This document shows, in pieces, positions 33,808-41,557 of a stretch of DNA of 64,000 nucleotides. This DNA comes from Bacillota bacterium (GTDB lineage: Bacteria; Bacillota; Clostridia; Christensenellales; Aristaeellaceae): assembly GCA_023398575.1 (NCBI GenBank), contig JAEWSC010000038.1, forward strand, positions 40,983 through 104,982, given 5' to 3'. Under the pieces are notes generated by a model, which was not told the DNA's origin, did not search any database, and worked only from the letters and a program-made list of their open reading frames with translations. Position 1 is the stretch's first letter. Each line of letters starts with the position of its first letter. The position numbers and the translations under genes were made by a program.

Positions 33808-34704
33808 ATGAAACACCTGAAAAAAATCGTACTCGCACTCATGGCTGCATCGCTGCTTGCGGTGTTTGCTGGCTGCACACAGCAAAAATCCATTACCGTC
33901 GGCTCCAAGGATTTTGGCGAGAATATCGTGCTGGGCGAAATGTTTGCACAGCTGATTGAAGCCAAAACAGATATCAAGGTCAACCGCAAGCTGAACATGG
34001 GCGGCACATTTGTCAACTTTGAAGCCATTCAAAAAGGCGATATTGACATGTATCCCGAATACACGGGCACAGGCCTTACCGCCCAGTTAAAAATGAATGT
34101 TATCACCAACCCGGATGAAGCCTACCAGGTGGTCGCCAGCGAATTTCAAAAGCAGTACAAAATTACCTGGCTCAAGCCCTTTGGCTTTAACAATACTTAT
34201 ACCCTGGCTGTCACCGATGCTGTATATCAGCAGTACAAGGTGGAAACTTACAGCGATCTGGCCGCCGTTGCCGGCAATCTGGTGTTTGGTGCCGAGCACG
34301 AATTTTTTGACCGGCAGGATGGCTTTGACGGCCTGGTGGCCCTATATGGCATGACCTTCAAGGGTGAACCCAAGAAAATGAATGTATCGCTGAAATATCA
34401 GGCCATCGGCAACGGAGATATGGATGTCACCGATGCCTTTGCTACTGACGGCCCCATCCGCCAGTATAACTTGAAGGTACTCAAGGACGATAAGAGTTTT
34501 TTCCCGCCCTATTATGCTGCACCCATCGTCCGCACAGAAACGCTGCGCAAATACCCGGAGCTGGAAGGCATATTAAATTCCCTGGCCGGGCAGATCGATG
34601 ATGCGGCCATGACAGAGCTCAATTACAAAATTGATGTGGAAGGCCAGGCGGTTGAAGCCGTGGCAAAAGACTTCCTGACAGCCAAAGGTTTGCTGAGCAA
34701 GTAA
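33808..34704 (+). CDS. opuCC: Osmoprotectant-binding lipoprotein
   Basis: Predicted lipoprotein of 298 residues: signal peptide with lipobox LLAVFAGC, so it is anchored at the outer face of the membrane. The mature domain (SITVGSKDFGENIVLGEMFAQLIEA; GDIDMYPEYTGTGLTAQL) is the OpuAC/OsmX-type fold that binds quaternary ammonium compounds in an aromatic cage. The specific ligand (betaine, choline or carnitine) is not readable. GAGGAGG lies upstream of ATG 33808, which is preferred over ATG 33793. It closes the opu operon before a strong terminator. Confidence 0.92.
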   Translation: MKHLKKIVLALMAASLLAVFAGCTQQKSITVGSKDFGENIVLGEMFAQLIEAKTDIKVNRKLNMGGTFVNFEAIQKGDIDMYPEYTGTGLTAQLKMNVITNPDEAYQVVASEFQKQYKITWLKPFGFNNTYTLAVTDAVYQQYKVETYSDLAAVAGNLVFGAEHEFFDRQDGFDGLVALYGMTFKGEPKKMNVSLKYQAIGNGDMDVTDAFATDGPIRQYNLKVLKDDKSFFPPYYAAPIVRTETLRKYPELEGILNSLAGQIDDAAMTELNYKIDVEGQAVEAVAKDFLTAKGLLSK

Positions 34705-34735
34705 GAAAGCAAATGCCCTCTCTCATCCTCCCAGT

Positions 34736-34774
34736 ATGCAGGCCTGCCGTCCTCCCGGCGGGCCTGCATTTTTA
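34736..34774 (+). terminator. Rho-independent terminator of the opu operon
   Basis: ATGCAGGCCTGCCG (34736-34749) pairs with CGGCGGGCCTGCAT (34756-34769), with minor mismatch, followed by TTTTT. It lies between convergent operons. Confidence 0.85.
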
Positions 34775-34787
34775 TTGAATGGATCAC

Positions 34788-35606
34788 CTATCCCTTTTGC
34801 ATCCTGCGCCTTGTCACACGCTTTTCCATCAGGGCCACGAAATAGTACATCACCCCGGCCAGGGTGCAGAGAATGACGACGCTGCTCATTACAATATCCA
34901 GTTTGAACACCTGCCCGCCATAAACGATCAGGTATCCCAGGCCCGCCCTGGAAATTAAGAATTCCCCCACGATCACGCCAACCCAGCTTAACCCAACGGA
35001 CAGCTTCAGCGCCGATACAATGGTTGGCACGTTGGCCGGCAGCACCACCATCAAAAGCATTTGCAGCTTTGTCGCGCCAAATGACCGCATCAGTGTCAGC
35101 TTTTCCTCCGGCACCGCCACAAACCCGGTAGATATGCTGGTGATGGACACGATTACACTGACCAGCACAGCAATGGTCACAATTGCCGATATGCCCATGC
35201 CGATCCACACGATCAAAACCGGGCCAAGGGCAATTTTCGGCAGGGAGTTCAATATCACAAGATAGGGGTCCAGCACCCTGGCGGCCCTGGGGCACCACCA
35301 CAAAATCACGGCGATCACTACGCCAAGACCCGTCCCGATGACAAAACCCAACACGGTTTCAAGCAGCGTGTACAGTATGTGCTTTGTGAGATTGCCCGTC
35401 TGAAACAGGGAACCGATGGTTTTCACAATGCGGGTGGGCGAGCTGAAAATAAACGGGTCCAGCATGCCGTTGCGGGTGCAAACCTCCCACAGCGCCACCA
35501 CCACCACCAATATAAGCACCCTGAACAGTTGCACAAGCCACTTGTCCCGTTTTTTCTGCTTCAAATATTTTTGCCGTGCTTTGGATACCGTCTGCTCATT
35601 TGACAT
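34788..35606 (-). CDS. ABC importer permease (SsuC/TauC/ThiX type)
   Basis: Predicted protein of 272 residues with about 6 membrane segments. Family features are SSPTRIVKTIGSLFQTGNL near the N-terminus and the EAA-like loop MRSFGATKLQMLLMVVLPANVPTIVSALK, typical of nitrate/sulfonate/bicarbonate and thiamine-precursor importers. It is the last gene of a three-gene operon in the order binding protein, ATPase, permease. It overlaps the ATPase gene by 11 nt. The substrate is uncertain, since no sulfonate, taurine or thiamine enzyme lies nearby. Confidence 0.88.
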   Translation of the reverse strand: MSNEQTVSKARQKYLKQKKRDKWLVQLFRVLILVVVVALWEVCTRNGMLDPFIFSSPTRIVKTIGSLFQTGNLTKHILYTLLETVLGFVIGTGLGVVIAVILWWCPRAARVLDPYLVILNSLPKIALGPVLIVWIGMGISAIVTIAVLVSVIVSITSISTGFVAVPEEKLTLMRSFGATKLQMLLMVVLPANVPTIVSALKLSVGLSWVGVIVGEFLISRAGLGYLIVYGGQVFKLDIVMSSVVILCTLAGVMYYFVALMEKRVTRRRMQKG

Positions 35607-36357
35607 GTACGTCCATCTCCTTCCATATCAAATCAAAATATCCCTGGAAGGAGGCTTGGCTGCGCCGTTTTAAGGGCGGTATGCCGGGCATATCGATTAC
35701 AATATCCCGCTTGACCGCAGCGGGACGGCTTGTGAGCAGCACCACCCTGTCCGCAATGCTGATGGCCTCGGCAATATCATGGGTCACAAACAAGGCTGTC
35801 TTCTTTTCGTTGCGTATAATGCTGCTGATCTCATCGCCTAATTGAAGCCGTGTTTGATAATCCAGGGCTGAAAAGGGTTCATCCAACAGCAAAAGCTCGG
35901 GATCAACCGCCAGTGTGCGGATTAGGGCCACCCGCTGGCGCATGCCGCCGGACAACTCCTGAGGAAGCTGATTTACAAATGCCTCCAGCCCATACTGCTT
36001 GATTAGCTCCATGGCCCGGCCGGCGCCTCTTTTTTCTTCCCCCCGCACCTGCAGGCCCAGCAGCACATTTTGCCACACCGTTCGCCACTGGAACAAATGG
36101 TCATGCTGGAACATGTAGCCTATGCTTGCGCTGGGACCGGTAACCTCCCGGCCCATAAGTGTAACCGAACCGGAGCTGGGCTTTAAAAGCCCCGCAATCA
36201 AGGACAAAATAGAGGATTTTCCACAGCCGGAAGGGCCGACGATGGCCAGAAATTCGCCTTTTTCAACCGTCAGATGTAAGCCGGATATGGCCAGCGTCTC
36301 CGCGTTATCACCGTTATACGCCAAGGATACGTTGTCGATTTTAAGAATTGGTTCCAT
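35596..36357 (-). CDS. ABC importer ATPase (SsuB/TauB/ThiZ type)
   Basis: Predicted protein of 253 residues. Walker A is VGPSGCGKSSILSLIAG, the signature QELSGGMRQRVALIRTL and Walker B ELLLLDEPFSALD, with the family switch region YMFQHDHLFQWRTVWQNVLLG. ATG 36357 has GGGAG 8 nt upstream. It lies downstream of the binding-protein gene after an intercistronic hairpin and is translationally coupled to the permease gene. Confidence 0.9.
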   Translation of the reverse strand: MEPILKIDNVSLAYNGDNAETLAISGLHLTVEKGEFLAIVGPSGCGKSSILSLIAGLLKPSSGSVTLMGREVTGPSASIGYMFQHDHLFQWRTVWQNVLLGLQVRGEEKRGAGRAMELIKQYGLEAFVNQLPQELSGGMRQRVALIRTLAVDPELLLLDEPFSALDYQTRLQLGDEISSIIRNEKKTALFVTHDIAEAISIADRVVLLTSRPAAVKRDIVIDMPGIPPLKRRSQASFQGYFDLIWKEMDVHVK

Positions 36358-36405
36358 GTGCCTATCTCCCTTGCGGCTGGTTTCTCTGCCGTCGGGCAAC
36401 ACAAG

Positions 36406-36436
36406 CGGCGGACAGGCATGTTTGTCCTGCCCGCCG
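36406..36436 (-). other. Intercistronic hairpin between binding-protein and ATPase genes
   Basis: CGGCGGACAGG and CCTGCCCGCCG form an 11-bp stem with one mismatch and a 9-nt loop, without a U-tract. It probably protects the 3' end of the binding-protein message rather than terminating transcription. Confidence 0.45.
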
Positions 36437-36446
36437 TGCCGCGCGC

Positions 36447-37436
36447 TTATTTTTCCGCTATAACAGCCTGGGCGATGCTGTTGTCCACCACATTGTCAAA
36501 CGGTACCCGGGCAGACAGCTCTCCAGCCCCATCGATAATATCCTGCAGCCGTGTAAAAGCCTCTGCCTTCATGACAGGCGTCTGGCACCACGCTTGAATG
36601 GACTGATAGTTTTTTGCAACAGACGTCAATATTTCCATATCCGCGTCGGGGAATTGCGGCGCGATGGCCTTGGCGATTTCCTCGGGCGTATGGGTGGCAA
36701 CCCAGTTTTGGCCCTTATACACCGCCCGGATAAAACGGGAATACAGGTCAGTTTTTTCTGTCAGCAGACTCTTTTTCACCATGTATGCCGTAAAGGGAAC
36801 CTCGCCGCCCTGGGCACCGACAGAAGCAACGATAAACCCTTTTCCTGCCTGTTCACATAAGCTGGCCGTTGGCTCAAACAAGGTCACAAATTCCGCATCG
36901 CTGCCTTCAAAGGCGCCAGCCATCAGGTTAAACTGTATGTCGGTGCGCACATTCACATCAATGCCTGGCATAATACCTTTGTTTTTGAGCACGTACAAAA
37001 GCGTCATCAGTGGCATGCCGCCGGGCCGCCCGCCGATAATGGTTTTGCCCTTCACCTTCTGCCAGTCGAACTGTTCGTCCTTCTCCCGGCCTACCAGGAA
37101 AGAACCATCGGTGTTGGTCAGCTGCCCAATGATAACAGCATGGTCTTCTTTCCCCTGGTTATATACGTAAACCGCTGTTTCCGGGCCCATGAGCCCTATG
37201 TCCGCTTCCCCAGCCAGTACGGCCGTCATGCTTTTGTCTGATCCCCCGCCGTTGACAAGGTCAATCTCGATGCCTTCCTCTGTGAAGAACCCCATCTCCA
37301 TGGACACATACTGCGGCGCGTAGAACACGGAGTGCGTCACCTCATTGAGGGTAACCTTTTGAAGCTTCTCCTGCGCAAGGGCAGCCGGGGCAATCATCAG
37401 AAGTATGACCAGCAAAAGAGCCATTCCTTTTTTCAT
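36447..37436 (-). CDS. NMT1/THI5-SsuA-like substrate-binding protein
   Basis: Predicted protein of 329 residues with a cleavable signal peptide (MALLLVILLMIAPAALAQ) and no lipobox. HSVFYAPQYVSMEMGFFTEEGIEIDLVNGGG and the later VKGKTIIGGRPGGMPLMTLLYVLK match the NMT1/SsuA-type fold that binds sulfonates, nitrate or pyrimidine precursors of thiamine. The ligand is not readable. ATG 37436 has AAGGAGGG upstream, but that ribosome-binding site can pair with a complementary sequence upstream. It is the first gene of a three-gene importer operon. Confidence 0.88.
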   Translation of the reverse strand: MKKGMALLLVILLMIAPAALAQEKLQKVTLNEVTHSVFYAPQYVSMEMGFFTEEGIEIDLVNGGGSDKSMTAVLAGEADIGLMGPETAVYVYNQGKEDHAVIIGQLTNTDGSFLVGREKDEQFDWQKVKGKTIIGGRPGGMPLMTLLYVLKNKGIMPGIDVNVRTDIQFNLMAGAFEGSDAEFVTLFEPTASLCEQAGKGFIVASVGAQGGEVPFTAYMVKKSLLTEKTDLYSRFIRAVYKGQNWVATHTPEEIAKAIAPQFPDADMEILTSVAKNYQSIQAWCQTPVMKAEAFTRLQDIIDGAGELSARVPFDNVVDNSIAQAVIAEK

Positions 37437-37440
37437 GGCA

Positions 37441-37481
37441 ATCCCTCCTTCTGAAAGCAACGTATGCCCAAAAGGAGGGAT
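37441..37481 (-). promoter_or_regulatory. Stem that can sequester the ribosome-binding site of the SsuA-like gene
   Basis: On the minus strand, ATCCCTCCTT (37472-37481) is a perfect complement of AAGGAGGGAT (37441-37450), which is the ribosome-binding site of the binding-protein gene. The 21-nt loop is unpaired. The stem would block translation unless opened by a ligand, a protein or temperature. The sequence does not match the TPP riboswitch core. Confidence 0.6.
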
Positions 37482-37552
37482 GTGTGAATGTGCTGTTTGC
37501 TGTTTTATCCATAGAAAATGAATTGCTCTGCTCTTTTTTGCAATCCGCTCTT

Positions 37553-38404
37553 TTATCTTGCGTTATGCAGGGCATACTGCTTGGGGGTAATGCCCACCAT
37601 GCGGGTAAAGAGGGTGACGAAGTTGGTGTAATCGTTAAAACCGCTTTGCTCGCAGGCTTCCGCCACGGTCCGCCCTTCGCCCAGGCGGGCTTTGGCGATG
37701 CTGATTCTCCTTGCAGTAATGTATTTGTTGATGCTGGTGCCGGTTTCCGCCTTAAAGATGCGGCAGATATAGGCCTGGCTCAAGTACATACTGTCAGCCA
37801 GCACCGACAGTGTGATTCTCTCCCCAATGTGGGTATTGATATAGGCGATGATCTTCTCTACCACGGGGTGGTAGCGGTATTCCGCCGCTTTCTCCTCCTC
37901 CGCGCCGTATAAGCGGTTGACAAGCACCATCAGCTCCGTAAAGATGGCATTCTCCATCAAATCGGCGCCATAGCCCTTTACTTCCTGCAGCTTGTGTAAT
38001 AAGTACATAAAGCGGCTTTGTGCCTCCGGGGGCAGCGCCAGTTTGCACCGCAGCGCACCTTCCCGGTGGGCAAAGCATTGGGTCAAATCGGTATCCCGGC
38101 TGGACAGGGCGCGCAAATAGTCCGGATGAATGGAGATCACAATCCGTTCATGGGCGTTATCATCCACCCGGGACAGGCAGTGGCTTTCAAAATTATTGAT
38201 CAAAAACAAATCGCCGGAATCTACGGGATAGCAGGTATTGTCAATCAAAAACTGCTTGCCTCCGGAGATGGAATAATACATTTCAAAGCAGTCGTGAATG
38301 TGCATGGCCATGGTCTTTTCTTCCTGAAGCAAATGGGCGATGGCAAACCGCCTGCTGCCCAAACACTCCTCAATGGCCTCATGGCAGGAGTACATTTCCT
38401 TCAT
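37553..38404 (-). CDS. AraC-family transcriptional regulator with cupin sensor
   Basis: Predicted protein of 283 residues. The N-terminal half is a cupin-like AraC ligand domain (HIHDCFEMYYSISGGKQFLIDN). The C-terminal ~100 residues contain two helix-turn-helix motifs (ITLSVLADSMYLSQAYICRIFKAETG; VAEACEQSGFNDYTNFVTLFTRMVGITPKQY). It is divergent from kduI-kduD across 131 bp, so it most likely controls them in response to a uronate or its degradation product. ATG 38404 is preferred, with GGGGTG 6 nt upstream. Confidence 0.9.
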   Translation of the reverse strand: MKEMYSCHEAIEECLGSRRFAIAHLLQEEKTMAMHIHDCFEMYYSISGGKQFLIDNTCYPVDSGDLFLINNFESHCLSRVDDNAHERIVISIHPDYLRALSSRDTDLTQCFAHREGALRCKLALPPEAQSRFMYLLHKLQEVKGYGADLMENAIFTELMVLVNRLYGAEEEKAAEYRYHPVVEKIIAYINTHIGERITLSVLADSMYLSQAYICRIFKAETGTSINKYITARRISIAKARLGEGRTVAEACEQSGFNDYTNFVTLFTRMVGITPKQYALHNAR

Positions 38405-38423
38405 ACGCGTCACCCCTTACCGC

Positions 38424-38453
38424 ATTATATCAGAAAACCAATATTCGCGGCAA
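38424..38453 (-). promoter_or_regulatory. Promoter of the AraC regulator gene
   Basis: On the minus strand, TTGCCG (38448-38453), an 18-nt spacer and TATAAT (38424-38429), with TGA giving an extended -10. Confidence 0.6.
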
Positions 38454-38481
38454 TATACACAAAGATTTTCGCATTATTAAA

Positions 38482-38490
38482 TGCTATAAT
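38482..38490 (+). promoter_or_regulatory. Extended -10 promoter of kduI-kduD
   Basis: TGCTATAAT has a perfect extended -10, 45 nt before the kduI ATG. There is no good -35 at 17 nt, which is typical for a promoter needing an activator such as the divergent AraC protein. Confidence 0.55.
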
Positions 38491-38535
38491 AGAATCAACA
38501 CTGGAGAACCAGCCACAAGCAAAGGAGGAAAACAT

Positions 38536-39378
38536 ATGGATATTCGGTATTCGGCCAACCAGCGGGACTTTAAGCGCTACACCACAGAGGAAATGCGCGG
38601 GGAGTTCCTGATTGAAACGCTTTTTGTCCCCGATACCGTCACCGCGGTATACAGCCACGTGGACAGGATGGTGACCCTGGGGGTGATGCCTGTTTGCGAA
38701 AAAGTGCCTGTCAATAAGGGCATTGATGTTTGGAAGCGCTTTGGCACAAACTTTTTCCTGGAGCGCCGGGAAATGGGCCTATTTAACCTGGGCGGCAAGG
38801 GCACGGTAACGGTGGATGGCACCGTGTACGAACTGGGCTACAAAGACTGCCTGTATATCACCAGGGGCGCCAAGGATGTAACCTTTGAATCAACCGACAG
38901 CACTGCCCCCGCCAAGTTCTACATGGTCAGCGCCCCGGCCCACACCTCTTATGAAACCAGGCTCATTACGATGGCAGAGGCAGCGAAAAAGCCCATGGGC
39001 AGCCTGGAAACCAGCAACAAGCGCGTGATCAACCAGTTCATCCATCCGGATGTATTAAAAACCTGCCAGCTTTCCATGGGATTAACCACCCTCGAGCCCG
39101 GCAGCGTATGGAATACCATGCCCGCCCATACCCACGAGCGGCGCATGGAGGTATACTTCTATTTTGAAATCCCCAAGGATAATGTGGTCTTCCACATGAT
39201 GGGCGAAGGAAATCAAACCCGCCACATCGTGATGCAAAACGAGCAGGCGGTCATCAGCCCCTCCTGGTCCATTCATTCCGGGGTTGGCACGGCCAACTAT
39301 TCCTTCATTTGGGCCATGGGCGGAGAGAACCTGGCCTTTAACGACATGGATGGCATCGCCACCACCGACCTGCGATAA
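38536..39378 (+). CDS. kduI: 5-dehydro-4-deoxy-D-glucuronate isomerase
   Basis: Predicted cupin-fold enzyme of 280 residues, matching KduI length. It converts 5-keto-4-deoxyuronate to 2,5-diketo-3-deoxygluconate in pectin and glycosaminoglycan uronate breakdown, and can also act on hexuronates. Zinc ligands are visible in MPAHTHERRMEVYFYFE (two His and a Glu) and in SPSWSIHSGVGT. The N-terminus MDIRYSANQRDFKRYTTEEMRGEFLIE is typical. AAAGGAGG precedes the ATG. It is followed 12 nt later by kduD in the same operon. Confidence 0.96.
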   Translation: MDIRYSANQRDFKRYTTEEMRGEFLIETLFVPDTVTAVYSHVDRMVTLGVMPVCEKVPVNKGIDVWKRFGTNFFLERREMGLFNLGGKGTVTVDGTVYELGYKDCLYITRGAKDVTFESTDSTAPAKFYMVSAPAHTSYETRLITMAEAAKKPMGSLETSNKRVINQFIHPDVLKTCQLSMGLTTLEPGSVWNTMPAHTHERRMEVYFYFEIPKDNVVFHMMGEGNQTRHIVMQNEQAVISPSWSIHSGVGTANYSFIWAMGGENLAFNDMDGIATTDLR

Positions 39379-39390
39379 GGAGAAAGCACA

Positions 39391-40176
39391 ATGAGCATGA
39401 ACATGTTTGATTTAACCGGCAAGGTGGCTCTGGTCACCGGCGGCTCCTATGGCATCGGCTATTCCATCGCCCTGGGGCTGGCCCAAAGCGGGGCCACCAT
39501 CACCTTCAACGACATCAACCAGGATCTGGTGGACAAGGGCATCGCAGCTTACAAGGCAGAAGGCGTAACCGCCCACGGCTATGTGTGCGACGTAACCGAT
39601 GAAAACGGGGTCAATGAGCTGGTAGCAACAATTGAAAAGGAAGTCGGCGTCATTGATATTCTGGTCAACAACGCCGGCATCATCAAGCGCATTCCCATGA
39701 TTGAAATGTCTGCAAAGGATTTTCGGCAGGTTATCGATGTGGACTTAAATGCCCCCTTCATCTGCGCCAAGGCCGTCATCCCCGCCATGATCAAAAAGGG
39801 CGGCGGCAAGATTATCAACATCTGCTCCATGATGTCAGAATTGGGCCGTGAAACAGTGTCCGCCTACGCGGCGGCCAAGGGCGGCCTGAAGATGCTGACC
39901 AGAAACATTGCCAGCGAGTACGGCGCTTTCAACATCCAGTGCAACGGCCTGGGCCCAGGCTATATTGAAACGCCCCAAACAGCTCCCTTGCGCACACCGG
40001 AGCACCCCTTCAACAAATTCATCCTCGCTAAAACCCCCGCCAACCGCTGGGGCAAAACAGACGACTTGGTTGGGCCAGCCGTGTTCCTGGCCTCTCCCGC
40101 CTCCGACTTTGTCAACGGACACATTTTGTATGTAGACGGCGGCATATTGGCCTATATCGGCAAGCAGCCGGAATAA
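39391..40176 (+). CDS. kduD: 2-dehydro-3-deoxy-D-gluconate 5-dehydrogenase
   Basis: Predicted short-chain dehydrogenase of 261 residues. It reduces 2,5-diketo-3-deoxygluconate to 2-keto-3-deoxygluconate with NAD(P)H, directly after the KduI step. Cofactor motif VTGGSYGIGYSIALGLA, NNAG, catalytic Ser and YAAAK (MMSELGRETVSAYAAAKGG) and the C-terminal DFVNGHILYVDGG are all present. AAGGAG lies 8 nt before the ATG. It is the last gene of the kdu operon. Its probable terminator hairpin has been duplicated by the structured element at 40226-40435. Confidence 0.95.
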   Translation: MSMNMFDLTGKVALVTGGSYGIGYSIALGLAQSGATITFNDINQDLVDKGIAAYKAEGVTAHGYVCDVTDENGVNELVATIEKEVGVIDILVNNAGIIKRIPMIEMSAKDFRQVIDVDLNAPFICAKAVIPAMIKKGGGKIINICSMMSELGRETVSAYAAAKGGLKMLTRNIASEYGAFNIQCNGLGPGYIETPQTAPLRTPEHPFNKFILAKTPANRWGKTDDLVGPAVFLASPASDFVNGHILYVDGGILAYIGKQPE

Positions 40177-40192
40177 ATTGAATCCATGAAAC

Positions 40193-40225
40193 AGCGAGCA
40201 CCCTATCTTGGACAGGGTGCTCGCT
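40193..40225 (+). repeat. Left copy of duplicated hairpin target, site A
   Basis: This 33-nt sequence is identical to 40436-40468. It folds as a perfect 12-bp hairpin (AGCGAGCACCCT with its complement and a 9-nt loop). It begins 16 nt after the kduD stop. The left copy has lost a downstream U-tract because the element begins at once with CAG. Confidence 0.9.
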
Positions 40226-40435
40226 CAGGCTATCAAAAAACCCATGGGAAGCATTGGAGGGCCGAAGCCCTCCAATTTCGATCGCAAATCAGCGACATGT
40301 GCGTTGATTTGTGTTGGAATTTCGTAGAAATTCCTTCCTTGCCTGAGCAAACGGCCGCACAAAGGCGTAGCCGCAGAAAAGTAGCAGCGAGGGAAAAACT
40401 CAACAAAGTGGCAATGCCACTTTGTTGATGATCTG
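40226..40435 (+). mobile_element. Structured 210-nt CAG...CTG element, copy A
   Basis: It is homologous along its whole length to 55380-55590; by eye about four positions in five are identical. The ends are imperfect inverted repeats (CAGGCTATCAA; CAGATCATCAA on the other strand). Internal stems are TTGGAGGG/CCCTCCAA, CAAATCA/TGATTTG around the conserved loop GCGACATGTGCG, GGAATTTC/GAAATTCC, TTCCTTGC with GCGAGGGAA, and CAACAAAGTGGC/GCCACTTTGTTG. There is no convincing coding capacity. It lies between two perfect 33-nt copies of a hairpin. It is most likely a small non-autonomous mobile element or mobile structured RNA. No transposase is in the window. Confidence 0.75.
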
Positions 40436-40468
40436 AGCGAGCACCCTATCTTGGACAGGGTGCTCGCT
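40436..40468 (+). terminator. Right copy of duplicated hairpin target, site A; probable kduD terminator
   Basis: Identical to 40193-40225 and followed by GTTTTAT. With the element and one hairpin removed, the site reads as a symmetrical terminator: GAAAC, then the 33-nt hairpin, then GTTTTAT. It would serve kduD on the plus strand and the lacI-type gene on the minus strand. Confidence 0.75.
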
Positions 40469-40482
40469 GTTTTATATGTGTG

Positions 40483-41508
40483 TTATAGACTTTCCAGTAT
40501 CATGATCTCATTTTGCACCAGGCAATAATCCGGCACGGGCATCACGCCGCTCACCAAATAATCGTAGGCTGCCTTCACCGCCCTATACCCTTGGGTGAAA
40601 GGATGCTGGCAGATAACAGCCCGCACGATCCCCTTTTTCATCATCTCCACCGTGTCAGGCACGCTGTCAAACCCCACCACCTTGACATAGCTTTCCAGAT
40701 GCAGGGCAATCAGCGCCCGGCACACACCGGCCATGCCTGCCCCGACCACATACAAGGCATCCATATCCGGGTTCTGCTCCAGCATGGCCTTGGTAGACGC
40801 AAAAGCGATGGCGTCATCATCCTGGGCGCTGGCGTAGCCGGCCACCTGTATGCCTTCCGCTCCTTCCGAGAGCCGCTGCAAAAAGCCTTCCAACCGCTGG
40901 CGGTGGCCCAGTATGTTATCGGCACCCTTTACAATGCCAAGTTTCGCCTGGCCCTTAGTCATCAGGGAAACCACCCCGGCCGCCATACGTCCGCCCTTTT
41001 CATAATCGCTGCCGATATAGCACAACCGTGGGCTATCGGGAATGTCTGTATTCATGGTAACAGTCACGATGCCCTGATCTTTGAGCCGGCCGATGGTCTT
41101 GGAAATGGCAGGATCGAAAATGGGATGCAGAATCAGCGCATCCATCTTTTCTTCCTGCAGGACATCGATTTGGTGCAATTGCTCCCGCGGCACATAACCG
41201 CGAAGCTTTTTTACCTTCACCTGTACGCCGAAATCCTTTAGTTCCCGCTGGGCCTGTTGAATGCCGCGAAGTACATCATCAAAAAACGGATTCCCCTCGG
41301 AGGATAAAACCACGCCGATGGTCAGCGCCCGCTTTCTGGCCGCCAGGGCCTTGCCGGCAATATTGGGCGTAAAGCCCAAACGGGCGATAGTTTCCTCAAT
41401 CAGCGCCTGGGTTTCGGGATGAACCTTGCCGCGCTTGTTTAAAACACGGTCTACTGTCCCGCGGGATACGCCGCATAAATCGGCGATCTGTTTAATGGTA
41501 ACAGACAA
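40483..41508 (-). CDS. LacI-family transcriptional regulator
   Basis: Predicted protein of 341 residues. The N-terminal helix-turn-helix and hinge (VTIKQIADLCGVSRGTVDRVLNKRGKV ending LGFTPNIAGKALAARKR) precede a type 1 periplasmic-binding-like ligand domain (LTIGVVLSSEGNPFFDDVLRGIQQA). It probably represses the adjacent GH2/Lpl/GH67 genes in response to a sugar. The start is TTG 41508 with GGGGGTGG 4 nt upstream. It lies 49 nt downstream of the GH2 gene on the same strand and may be the last gene of that operon. Confidence 0.92.
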   Translation of the reverse strand: MSVTIKQIADLCGVSRGTVDRVLNKRGKVHPETQALIEETIARLGFTPNIAGKALAARKRALTIGVVLSSEGNPFFDDVLRGIQQAQRELKDFGVQVKVKKLRGYVPREQLHQIDVLQEEKMDALILHPIFDPAISKTIGRLKDQGIVTVTMNTDIPDSPRLCYIGSDYEKGGRMAAGVVSLMTKGQAKLGIVKGADNILGHRQRLEGFLQRLSEGAEGIQVAGYASAQDDDAIAFASTKAMLEQNPDMDALYVVGAGMAGVCRALIALHLESYVKVVGFDSVPDTVEMMKKGIVRAVICQHPFTQGYRAVKAAYDYLVSGVMPVPDYCLVQNEIMILESL

Positions 41509-41557
41509 GTGTCCACCCCCTTTCCATATGTCATGATAAGGCAGCAGCGGATGCCTG

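Noticed and set aside
37437..37560. TPP riboswitch upstream of the NMT1/SsuA-like gene
   Set aside because: The conserved TPP core (CUGAGA and its partner) is not visible. Only the ribosome-binding-site-sequestering stem is supported.
40186..40428. An 80-codon open frame running through element copy A
   Set aside because: The frame crosses the hairpin and is not preserved in copy B, where stem structure rather than reading frame is kept.
40226..40435. Group II intron or self-splicing RNA interpretation of the repeated element
   Set aside because: No GUGYG start, no domain V-like AGC...GUU hairpin and no reverse transcriptase. Duplication of the complete target hairpin is not expected from intron insertion.
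40193..40468. IS200/IS605-type element with hairpin ends
   Set aside because: In that family the hairpins belong to the element and no target duplication is made. Here the hairpins differ between copies, and one encodes host protein sequence.
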